Assembly: GCA_910578465.1 (NCBI GenBank) | Contig: CAJTPW010000002.1 | Location: forward strand, 62,001 to 126,000 | DNA from: an uncultured Vampirovibrio sp. | Lineage (GTDB): Bacteria > Cyanobacteriota > Vampirovibrionia > Gastranaerophilales > Gastranaerophilaceae | Reading direction: 5' to 3' | Length of the DNA stretch: 64,000 nucleotides | Shown: positions 55,294 through 62,937 of the stretch, in pieces | Numbering within the stretch: the stretch's first letter is position 1 | How the letters are laid out: every line of letters starts with the position of its first letter | Translations under genes and position numbers: made by a program | The notes under the pieces: model-generated | The model's database searches: none | The model's input: only the letters and a program-made list of their open reading frames with translations | What the model was told of the DNA's origin: nothing

Positions 55294-56463
55294 ATGAAAA
55301 TTTTAAGAACAAACATATTCAATATACAGAATTTTAAAGGAAACGATAATGATGCCGAATCTTTCCTTTTTCATAACAATGAAACTTTTGTTTCAAAACC
55401 TGATGCCGTAAACCCCGACAGCTATACAATAAGAAGGAGTCCTGCAAGCCCTTTGTATTATAAGGCGGCATATAATATAGATTCTTCAATATCCGTTGAC
55501 ATTAAACTGAAACAAGAAGATACAACTCTTGCAATTTCACCGAAAACAGTTGCAAAACATCTGCACGGTAACAACAGAGGCACACAAAAAGCTCTTATTA
55601 ATGAGTTTGTAAAAATTTACACATCAGCCTTGCAAAAAAGATACGATTTAGAAGACAGCATATTCACAACCTGCCTGCAGACATTGAAAGATAATTCCGA
55701 AAGCAGAAAACAGGAAAATGCAAATGAGAGCGAACTCAATAAAAAAAGTCTGATTGCAACCTGTGTTTTAAGTGAAAGAAACAAAAGACTGGAAGAAGCC
55801 AAAAAAGAAGCGTACAACGAGGCTGAAATTTTCTTTGATTTTTCAAAAACAAGCTGGGGATATGATTTTTCTAAAGAAAATGACAAAAGAGAACTTGCAG
55901 AAGTTGTAAATAAAATTCAGCATAAAAAATATGCCTCACCTGATTTTTTACCCGAATTACTGCTTGCAATAAAAGATGAGGACGGCAATATTGATATAAG
56001 TCTTGCAAGACTTATATGCAAATTCGTTTCGGTTCAGGATTTTGCCAATCCGCCGGGTTATATTGCAGATACAATAAAGCATTTTGTTAACAAAGACCCT
56101 GAAAACAAAGATGAAATCATTGGAGCAATGCTTGAATTAAACAATACGGATTTTCAAATCGACAATTGCGACCCCGCTTTTGAAAATTTAATGGAAGCTT
56201 GTTTTGTAAATGATAAAGGCTTTGTTAAAGAAGTATTTGAAATTATTCTAAAACTTGCACAAGTATCCGATGAATATCTTGACTTCCTTATAAACACGGA
56301 TAATATAGATGAAAACAATATTTTATACTATCTTCATTTCACATCAAATTTAATCTTAGGATATCTTGAAAGCGCTATGGATGAAGAAGGAAACTTAAAC
56401 GAAACGGAAATTCCAAATGCTGAAGATTTTCAAGAAACAATCGAGGAATTGTTCGAAAACTGA
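55294..56463 (+). CDS. F-K-G-motif protein, acidic helical, unknown function
   Basis: The 389-residue protein starts MKILRTNIFNIQNFKGND, with F-K-G at residues 14-16. The rest is strongly helical and acidic, with a lysine/glutamate-rich central part (residues 145-215). There are no membrane segments. Near the C-terminus NETEIPNAEDFQETIEELF is very acidic. No known domain is recognised. No ribosome binding site is evident; the promoter lies about 155 bases upstream. Confidence 0.6.
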   Translation: MKILRTNIFNIQNFKGNDNDAESFLFHNNETFVSKPDAVNPDSYTIRRSPASPLYYKAAYNIDSSISVDIKLKQEDTTLAISPKTVAKHLHGNNRGTQKALINEFVKIYTSALQKRYDLEDSIFTTCLQTLKDNSESRKQENANESELNKKSLIATCVLSERNKRLEEAKKEAYNEAEIFFDFSKTSWGYDFSKENDKRELAEVVNKIQHKKYASPDFLPELLLAIKDEDGNIDISLARLICKFVSVQDFANPPGYIADTIKHFVNKDPENKDEIIGAMLELNNTDFQIDNCDPAFENLMEACFVNDKGFVKEVFEIILKLAQVSDEYLDFLINTDNIDENNILYYLHFTSNLILGYLESAMDEEGNLNETEIPNAEDFQETIEELFEN

Positions 56464-56528
56464 TATTTTCGTCGGCTAAGGCTCTTTATTTTGACATAAG
56501 CGCAAAGGGGTTTCATAATTGCTTATTT

Positions 56529-57647
56529 TTACAGGCCGAATGAAATTTTCTTATTGCTTTTTTTAAGATTTTGAATTTTTGCTTTCGTTTTCTTTAAAAA
56601 TTCACCCATATATGTTGTTGCAAAAATCCCTGCGGCAAAATAGAAATAAGTTGTTTTTAAAGGATAATAAAACCAGTAAATATCAGCACCGTTTTTAACA
56701 TCAAACGAAATTCCTTTAAGCGCAAGAAAAGAATATGTGATGATATTAAAGACAATAAGATGGTTTGCCATAATATGATATGTATTTTGCCCGATTTTTT
56801 GCAAAAAACCCCAATCTTTCACCTTTTCATAGAATATTTCAATAAGAAAAAGGCTTGTCCAAATTCCCGTGAGGCTTGTAATAATCGGAACAATCCAATT
56901 ATCAAATTCACCCCATACAAGAATGAAGCTTAATCCTATACCATCAGCAGGCGTAAAATCTTTATTTGTAAGCCAGAGAAGAGATTGCAGAGTTATTACA
57001 AAGAAAAATATTTTGGATGAAAAAAGGTTAAATTGCCCCTGTTTAACATCATCGTTTTTTATGCTTTTTTCAAAATGCAGCCTGTATAAATATCCAAGAT
57101 GTACAAAAAGAAGGGAAAACATTGTTCTTAAAAGGAGTAGAACATAAAGATTTTCGCGCAGCTGCCCAAGCTGAATTGCAAAGAGCGTAAATGTAAGAAA
57201 AATTGCAGTTTTTATATATTCACTGCACCTTATAAAGCTAAAAACCTTATAAACAATAAGCGTGATAAATAATTGCGGCACAAACCAGAGGGGAGAAATT
57301 AAATCCAGCTGATGGCCGGTTAAAAAAGGCATAAGAAATTCATTTTTCAAAGTCACGGGCATTCCCCAAAACTTACCGATTAAAGGGGTGAGGGCAATTG
57401 TGAGCATAAGATAAAAAACCGCATATAAAAAATACGGCACCATAAGGCTTTTTGTCCTCTTTTTTATAAATTCAAAAAAGCTGTATTTTGGTTTAAACAC
57501 CATGCCTGCAATAAAGAAAAACAAAATCACCTGAAAAGAATAGGGCGGAAACATCGGAATTAAAGAAAATTCCAGATGCCCCGATACAACAACAAGAATT
57601 GCAAGCGCTTTTAAAATATTTATTTTATCACTAAAAACCTTATCCAT
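56529..57647 (-). CDS. Membrane O-acyltransferase (acyltransferase 3 family)
   Basis: The 372-residue protein has about ten membrane segments and the family start NILKALAILVVVSGHLEF, where the His is catalytic in OafA-type enzymes. It should acetylate a carbohydrate at the membrane. I place the start at ATG 57647 with AGAAG upstream; an alternative start at 57671 is a TTG. It follows a sugar O-acetyltransferase gene on the same strand with a 29-bp gap, so both may modify a surface glycan. Confidence 0.85.
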   Translation of the reverse strand: MDKVFSDKINILKALAILVVVSGHLEFSLIPMFPPYSFQVILFFFIAGMVFKPKYSFFEFIKKRTKSLMVPYFLYAVFYLMLTIALTPLIGKFWGMPVTLKNEFLMPFLTGHQLDLISPLWFVPQLFITLIVYKVFSFIRCSEYIKTAIFLTFTLFAIQLGQLRENLYVLLLLRTMFSLLFVHLGYLYRLHFEKSIKNDDVKQGQFNLFSSKIFFFVITLQSLLWLTNKDFTPADGIGLSFILVWGEFDNWIVPIITSLTGIWTSLFLIEIFYEKVKDWGFLQKIGQNTYHIMANHLIVFNIITYSFLALKGISFDVKNGADIYWFYYPLKTTYFYFAAGIFATTYMGEFLKKTKAKIQNLKKSNKKISFGL

Positions 57648-57676
57648 TATCTTCTTTCCCGATTTTATCAAGATCT

Positions 57677-58237
57677 TTAAATCTTACGAACAACTTTACA
57701 CGGATTTCCATATGCAAGAGAATCTGCAGGAATATCCTTAACCACAACGCTTCCTGCACCTATTGTACAGTTATCCCCAATTGCAACACCGGGAAGCACA
57801 ACGACATTTCCCCCAAACCACACATTATTCCCGACCTTTATCGGCTTTGCATATTCAAGACCCTTATTTCTTTCATCAGGCTCCAGAGGATGTCCTGCCG
57901 TATAAAAACCACAATTCGGGCCTATGAATACGTTATCGCCAAAAATTACCTTTGCAGGATCTAAGATAACAAGATTGTGATTTGAATAGAAATTTTCACC
58001 GATTTCAATATTATACCCGTAATCACACCAGAAAGACGGTTCGATTAAAAAATTTTCTTTGGTTTTTCCTAAAAGCTTTTTTAAAACTTCACGCTTCTTG
58101 TCTGTCATATCAGGCGCAAGATTGTTGTATTCAAAACAAAGAGCCTTACATTTTATACGCTCTTCAATCAGGGCTTTATCATAGTTTGCATCATACAAAA
58201 GCCCTTGAAGCATTTTTTCTTTTTCATTCATATTCAA
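57677..58237 (-). CDS. Maltose/galactoside O-acetyltransferase-like protein
   Basis: The 186-residue protein is a left-handed beta-helix acetyltransferase with hexapeptide repeats (for example VWFGGNVVVLPGVAIGDN). The catalytic His lies in FYTAGHPLEPDERN. Length and the N-terminal cap (KEKMLQGLLYDAND-like) match maltose and galactoside acetyltransferases (Maa/LacA). It uses acetyl-CoA. A second ATG three codons in could also be the start. Confidence 0.9.
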   Translation of the reverse strand: MNMNEKEKMLQGLLYDANYDKALIEERIKCKALCFEYNNLAPDMTDKKREVLKKLLGKTKENFLIEPSFWCDYGYNIEIGENFYSNHNLVILDPAKVIFGDNVFIGPNCGFYTAGHPLEPDERNKGLEYAKPIKVGNNVWFGGNVVVLPGVAIGDNCTIGAGSVVVKDIPADSLAYGNPCKVVRKI

Positions 58238-58379
58238 AAAGCCTCCAAAAGAAAGTTTATTTATTATAACAGCAAAAATTACAGTCTGTAAATAATAAAA
58301 TAATCAGAGTTTTGTACATTGTTTGTAATGTGAAATTATGTTATATTCAATTATAAAGAAATATTTCAGGGAACAGAAA

Positions 58380-59042
58380 ATGGGTTTAACCCTTCGTCTT
58401 GAAAAAGAAAGTTTGAACAATATAAGCTCGCATAAAGATTCTTATATGAACAGAGTCTTTGATTTTAAGCAGTTTAAAGGCTGCAAGTCTTATGTTGATT
58501 TTATAAACAAAGAAAAATTCTTCACATATACCCTGACCATACTTGAAGCGGAATATTTTTTAAACAACAATCTTCTTTTTAAGAATATGGAAGAGTTTGA
58601 AAAATTTTGCATGCAAAACGAACTTTTAATACACAAGGTAAAAAATTATCCAAATGTCAATTTAAAAAGAAAATATATGCGCCTTAGTGATGAAGAACTT
58701 GAAGTGTTTGAATTTTTAAAACAAAGATATGTTCAGATTTTAAACAAAGAATACACTTTAAGCGCTTCCATTCTTGATAATAACAGCTCAAACGAAGAAA
58801 AAAACAGAGAAGACGAGAACAAAATGCCCATCCACGATAGCATGTACATCGCTTTGGGTGCGCTTTATGATGCTTATGCGGATACAAATGCAGACTTTTT
58901 AAATCCTGTCGTAAAAAAAATATTAAAAAAAGCTTATATACTTGCAGGCAAATATAACTACTTTACGGAAAGCACAACGGAAGACCTGATAAAAATCAAC
59001 AAGGTTGCATACAAAAGGGCGCTGGATGAGCTTGCAAAATGA
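58380..59042 (+). CDS. Possible antitoxin or partner of the Doc-like gene
   Basis: I start at ATG 58380 (MGLTLRLEKESL) because AGGGA lies upstream; a longer frame reaches 58338. The 220-residue protein is helical with a lysine/glutamate-rich centre and a C-terminal segment rich in Tyr and Ala (ALGALYDAYADTNADF). It is not similar to Phd. Its end overlaps the start of the Doc-like gene, as in toxin-antitoxin pairs. The antitoxin role is inference. Confidence 0.6.
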   Translation: MGLTLRLEKESLNNISSHKDSYMNRVFDFKQFKGCKSYVDFINKEKFFTYTLTILEAEYFLNNNLLFKNMEEFEKFCMQNELLIHKVKNYPNVNLKRKYMRLSDEELEVFEFLKQRYVQILNKEYTLSASILDNNSSNEEKNREDENKMPIHDSMYIALGALYDAYADTNADFLNPVVKKILKKAYILAGKYNYFTESTTEDLIKINKVAYKRALDELAK

Positions 59043-59421
59043 TAAGATTAATTTTCTTACAAGAGAAGATGTTCTTTTGATACATAAAAGCGTTCTAAAT
59101 GATGGCGAAGATGATACCGTTTTAAATAACAGTATGCTTGAATCCGCCCTGTATCAACCGCAAGCAACTTTTGATGGTAAATATTTATATGAAAACATAT
59201 GCGAAATGGCAGCTGCGTATTTATTTTCTTTTGCAAGGGATCACGCCTTTTTTACAGCAAATAAAAGGGTTGCACACAGCACTTGCAGCATCTTTCTGCA
59301 GCGAAACAACCACAGATTACTTTTAGATAATAATGAAGCCTGTGATTTAACATTAAAATGTGCAGCGGGCGAATATTCAAAAGAAGATGTTATAAGAATC
59401 ATAGGCGAAAATATTGCATAG
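59026..59421 (+). CDS. doc: Doc-type Fic toxin
   Basis: The start is set at ATG 59026 (MSLQNDKINF, 131 residues), overlapping the upstream gene by 17 bases. The motif H73-A-F-F-T-A-N-K-R81 fits the Doc form HxFx(D)ANKR, and the end DLTLKCAAGEYSKEDVIRII matches the end of P1 Doc. Doc phosphorylates EF-Tu and stops translation. One position of the motif (usually Asp) is Thr here, so activity could differ. The upstream gene is the likely antidote. Confidence 0.8.
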   Translation: MSLQNDKINFLTREDVLLIHKSVLNDGEDDTVLNNSMLESALYQPQATFDGKYLYENICEMAAAYLFSFARDHAFFTANKRVAHSTCSIFLQRNNHRLLLDNNEACDLTLKCAAGEYSKEDVIRIIGENIA

Positions 59422-59448
59422 CAGGTTTATATGCCTATTTAAAATTAT

Positions 59449-60003
59449 TTATTGCAACAGGTGTTTTTCAACAATTTCTGCGGCCGTGCGGATAAAGCTT
59501 TCACATGGGCGTTTTGCATAATATTCCTCTGTCCTTTTTGAAGGTTTGGGAGAAAAATCATCCCCATTTATTTTACAGCCATTTTCGGATACATTTTCCG
59601 CCACATTTTCAGGTAACCCTTCTGTTTTGCCATCAATACCCAATAATTCTCTACAGATTATACTGCTATGCTGTTTTTTAAATTCTTCCGCAAGGCGTTG
59701 GATCAGCACATAATGAGCACCCTTTACAGTATCGTCATTCGGGTTTTTATACCCTTTTAAAATCCCTGCAATTATAAACATTGCACTCACGGCCCCGCAA
59801 ACCTCGCGCAGCCTTCCCATTCCTCCGCCAAAAGAAGATGACAGTTTTAAAACCGTTTCCCTGTCCAGTTTTAAAACATCCAAAAACGCCAAACATACAG
59901 ACTGCGCACAGTTGTAGCCCTGTCTGAAATTTTGAGCCGCCGACTCAGCCCTTGAAGGGCATATGCAAGACACATTAGCTTTTACCATAAAATCTTTATC
60001 CAT
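59449..60003 (-). CDS. C_GCAxxG_C_C family protein
   Basis: The 184-residue protein shows the family pattern GYNCAQSVCLAF, then SFGGGMGRLREVCGAVSAM, then IICRELLG. These conserved cysteines are thought to bind a metal or act in redox chemistry; the biochemical role is not established. A second start codon (MVKAN) five residues in is possible. The extra 50 residues at the C-terminus are variable. It stands downstream of trpB by about 100 bases on the same strand. Confidence 0.85.
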   Translation of the reverse strand: MDKDFMVKANVSCICPSRAESAAQNFRQGYNCAQSVCLAFLDVLKLDRETVLKLSSSFGGGMGRLREVCGAVSAMFIIAGILKGYKNPNDDTVKGAHYVLIQRLAEEFKKQHSSIICRELLGIDGKTEGLPENVAENVSENGCKINGDDFSPKPSKRTEEYYAKRPCESFIRTAAEIVEKHLLQ

Positions 60004-60105
60004 AAAAAAATTCTAGCATAAAGATAATTAAAGGCCTCCTGTCTCTTACACAAAGGAAAGGAAGCTGCGCGAAATATATCAGATTTCACAGAAGTTGTTT
60101 TAAAC

Positions 60106-61308
60106 TTAAAACTTTCTCGGATAATTTTCCAGAACAAATTCAATATCTTTATCGCCCCTGCCTGAAAGACTAATGAGAATCTTTTTGCCCTTATTGTCTT
60201 TTGCAATCTTTAGCCCGTATGCAACAGCATGAGAACTTTCAAGTGCGGGGATTATCCCTTCCGTCCTTGATAATTCATAAAAAGCGTCGATTGCTTCTTT
60301 GTCGTTAATTGTTTTATATTCAACACGACCAATATCTTTTAAATAACAGTGTTTTGGGCCAACCCCCGGGTAATCCAGACCGCTTGCAACACTGTAGGCA
60401 TCTGCCACGGTATTATCTTCGTTTTGAAGAAGCAGACATTTGAAGCCGTGAAGTATTCCTTCCCTGCCGTATGTCAAAGAAGCAGCATTTTCACCGATTT
60501 TTTCACCCTTACCGAGAGGCTCAACACCGTAAATTTTCACTTCTTTATCATCAATAAAACCGTCAAACATCCCGATAGAATTTGAACCGCCTCCAACGCA
60601 GGCTATGACGCAATCGGGCAATTGTCCCGTCATTTCTAAGAACTGTTCCCTTGATTCTTTCCCGATTACAGACTGGAAATATTCAACAATCGTCGGGAAA
60701 GGATGGGGCCCTACAACGGAGCCTATTGTATAAAGAGCGGTTTTATATTCTCTTTGATAAGCTTCAAAAGCAGCGTCAACAGCTTCTTTCAAGGTCATTT
60801 GACCATGACGGACGGATATAACGTTTGCCCCCAAAATTTTCATCCTGTTTACATTGGGCATTGCTTTTTTAATATCAACTTCGCCCATATAAATATCGCA
60901 CTCAAGCCCTAACAAAGCGGCTGCCGTTGCAATTGCAACCCCATGCTGACCTGCGCCCGTTTCTGCTATAACTTTTTTCTTGCCGATTCTTTTGGCAAGC
61001 AAAGCTTCCCCGAGCGAATGGTTAATTTTATGCGCACCTGTATGGTTTAAATCTTCACGTTTTAAATATATTTCACAGCCTGCTTTTTTTGATAAATTTT
61101 TTGCAAAATATACAGGAGTCGGACGACAGCTGAAATGCTCAAGCAAATCCGCCAATTCTTTTTGAAAACTTTCATCGCTTTTAAGTTTTAAAAATTGCTC
61201 GTAAATACTGTCAAACTCGGCTTTTAGTTCATCTCCTATAAATTGACCGCCGTAAATTCCGAAATAGCCTTCTTGTTCAGAGATTTTATTTTCCATATAT
61301 GTTTTCAT
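60106..61308 (-). CDS. trpB: Tryptophan synthase beta chain
   Basis: TrpB makes tryptophan from indole and serine with pyridoxal phosphate. The 400-residue protein has the PLP lysine K94 in HTGAHKIN and the phosphate-binding CVGGGSNSIG loop. trpA, trpC and the other trp genes are absent from the window. It follows trpR on the same strand with a 17-bp gap, so they form one operon under the trpR operators. Alone, TrpB could salvage indole. An internal start (MENKIS) is possible. Confidence 0.95.
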   Translation of the reverse strand: MKTYMENKISEQEGYFGIYGGQFIGDELKAEFDSIYEQFLKLKSDESFQKELADLLEHFSCRPTPVYFAKNLSKKAGCEIYLKREDLNHTGAHKINHSLGEALLAKRIGKKKVIAETGAGQHGVAIATAAALLGLECDIYMGEVDIKKAMPNVNRMKILGANVISVRHGQMTLKEAVDAAFEAYQREYKTALYTIGSVVGPHPFPTIVEYFQSVIGKESREQFLEMTGQLPDCVIACVGGGSNSIGMFDGFIDDKEVKIYGVEPLGKGEKIGENAASLTYGREGILHGFKCLLLQNEDNTVADAYSVASGLDYPGVGPKHCYLKDIGRVEYKTINDKEAIDAFYELSRTEGIIPALESSHAVAYGLKIAKDNKGKKILISLSGRGDKDIEFVLENYPRKF

Positions 61309-61325
61309 AAAAAATTATCCTTCCA

Positions 61326-61580
61326 TTATAAATATTTTTTGCATACAGAATTTTTGTCGTTTATGATTTGCGAACCGCGTGTTATCTTGCACAAACTCAC
61401 ATTGAGGATTTTTGCAATTTCACGCTGCGTGTATCCTTCATCAAGCATTTTTAAAATACGCCATCGTTTGGATAAATCGTCAAGTTCAGCCTGTGTTAAA
61501 ACCTCTTGCAAAAAGCTTTGTACTTCATCATCCGTTTTTAATTGTCTGATAGTTTGTGAAATTTCAGATATTGTATCCAT
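61326..61580 (-). CDS. trpR: TrpR-family repressor
   Basis: The start is ATG 61580 (MDTISEIS, 84 residues); an upstream frame to 61649 crosses the operators. The helix-turn-helix is TQREIAKILNVSLCKITRGS (51-70), and LTQAELDDLSKRWRIL matches the N-terminal arm that forms the tryptophan pocket in TrpR. The family also includes YerC proteins of unclear role. Its place in front of trpB with palindromic operators upstream fits a tryptophan-responsive autorepressor. Confidence 0.88.
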   Translation of the reverse strand: MDTISEISQTIRQLKTDDEVQSFLQEVLTQAELDDLSKRWRILKMLDEGYTQREIAKILNVSLCKITRGSQIINDKNSVCKKYL

Positions 61581-61591
61581 TGCTTTTCTCT

Positions 61592-61652
61592 TTGTTTCTG
61601 TGTATAGTAACATAATAATATACAATCTTGTTTCTGTCAATAGAAACAAGAT
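61592..61652 (-). promoter_or_regulatory. trpR-trpB promoter with two operators
   Basis: On the minus strand TTGACA (61635-61640) and TATTAT (61612-61617) are 17 bp apart. A perfect palindrome with 11-bp arms (61625-61652) covers the -35 box. An imperfect second copy (61592-61612) covers the -10 edge and start. Occupancy of both sites would block transcription. Confidence 0.75.
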
Positions 61653-61675
61653 TTCAGTTTTCTTTACAAAAGTGC

Positions 61676-61704
61676 TTGCATTTTTTTTATCTTTTATTTA
61701 CAAT
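61676..61704 (+). promoter_or_regulatory. Promoter of the duplicated F-G genes
   Basis: TTGCAT (61676-61681) and TACAAT (61699-61704) are 17 bp apart. The start should be near 61711. It lies back to back with the trpR promoter. Confidence 0.6.
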
Positions 61705-61748
61705 GGTCTCCCCACTCAATTAAATACTAGAACTTGAGGTTGTTAGAT

Positions 61749-62243
61749 ATGAGAATATTAGGTATTTCCCTAAATTTAGGTCAAAGAAACAATATAAACT
61801 TTGGAAGATTTGCGGATGAAAACGCAAGAAAAGTTGTAAGAGAAGCATTGACGGCAGAAGGCAATTTGTCCTGTATGCAGCCTTGCTATGACGGATGGTT
61901 TAAAAGAATAGAAGACTGTGATTTTTTTGAAGCATATACAGCTGAAGACGGAACCGTTAAGGGTAAATTTGATGATGAATTTGTAAAACAAAATACTGCA
62001 GATACCACTGTTTATAAACAAAGAGCAATTAAGGGCAAAATAGAAGTATTGGAACAATATGGCGAGTTGGATGATTTAAGCAAATTAGAAAATGCAGAAG
62101 AAGTAGCCGACTATATAGGCGACATATATAAACTTCTTGCAGGAGAGGACCTTTCTTTAAGATGGCATTCCGAAAATCCGCACGGCGACAGAAGTGCGTC
62201 AGAAGCAAGAAGTAGGGAAATGCTTGAAGGTCTTGCAAAATAA
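61749..62243 (+). CDS. F-G-motif protein, tandem copy 1
   Basis: I start at ATG 61749 (MRILGISLNL, 164 residues), with GAGG upstream. The N-terminus contains NINFGRFADEN with F18-G19. The protein is soluble and acidic. The second copy 57 bases downstream is nearly identical; the main difference is the short segment TAEGNLSCM versus TEKDPSYVASM. The 3' part has only a few base differences between copies, so the duplication is recent. Function unknown. Confidence 0.75.
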   Translation: MRILGISLNLGQRNNINFGRFADENARKVVREALTAEGNLSCMQPCYDGWFKRIEDCDFFEAYTAEDGTVKGKFDDEFVKQNTADTTVYKQRAIKGKIEVLEQYGELDDLSKLENAEEVADYIGDIYKLLAGEDLSLRWHSENPHGDRSASEARSREMLEGLAK

Positions 62244-62299
62244 ATCAGTGCTAAACAGGTTAAAATTTTTGATAAACAATAAAGGATGAGGTTTAAAAT

Positions 62300-62800
62300 A
62301 TGAGAATTAATGGTATTTCCCTAAATTTAGGTCAAAGAAACAATGTGAACTTTGGAAGATTTGCGGATGAAAACGCAAGAAAAGTTGTAAGAGAAGCATT
62401 AACGGAAAAAGACCCGAGCTACGTAGCGTCAATGCAACCTTGCTATGACGGATGGTTTAAAAGAATAGAAGACTGTGATTTTTTTGAAGCATATACAGCT
62501 GAAGACGGAACCGTTAAGGGTAAATTTGATGATGAATTTGTAAAACAAAATACTGCAGATACTACTATTTATAAACAAAGGGCAATTAAGGGCAAAATAG
62601 AAGTATTGGAACAATATGGCGAGTTGGATGATTTAAGCAAATTAGAAAATGCAGAAGAAGTAGCCGACTATATAGGCGACATATATAAACTTCTTGCAGG
62701 AGAGGACCTTTCTTTAAGATGGCATTCCGAAAATCCGCACGGCGACAGAAGTGCGTCAGAAGCAAGAAGTCGGGAAATGCTTGAAGGTCTTGCGGATTAG
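62300..62800 (+). CDS. F-G-motif protein, tandem copy 2
   Basis: The 166-residue protein starts MRINGISLNLGQRNN and has VNFGRFADEN with F18-G19. It has the better ribosome binding site of the two (GATGAGG). It is almost identical to copy 1 except near residues 38-44 and at the last two residues (LAD instead of LAK). A very strong hairpin follows. The pair is likely co-transcribed from 61676. Confidence 0.75.
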   Translation: MRINGISLNLGQRNNVNFGRFADENARKVVREALTEKDPSYVASMQPCYDGWFKRIEDCDFFEAYTAEDGTVKGKFDDEFVKQNTADTTIYKQRAIKGKIEVLEQYGELDDLSKLENAEEVADYIGDIYKLLAGEDLSLRWHSENPHGDRSASEARSREMLEGLAD

Positions 62801-62832
62801 TTTTATTTTATTAAGTTTTATAACATTTTAGT

Positions 62833-62869
62833 AAACAATGTAACATTTATAAAAAATGTTACATTGTTT
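62833..62869 (+). terminator. Strong hairpin after the duplicated genes
   Basis: AAACAATGTAACATTT (62833-62848) pairs perfectly over 16 bp with AAATGTTACATTGTTT (62854-62869). The T-run is short, but the stem is long. Confidence 0.75.
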
Positions 62870-62937
62870 CGGGCAATTTCAAGCTTTATTTTGTTTTATA
62901 AATATTAGGTTAAAAAGTGTGTTGTTAAAACAAAAAT

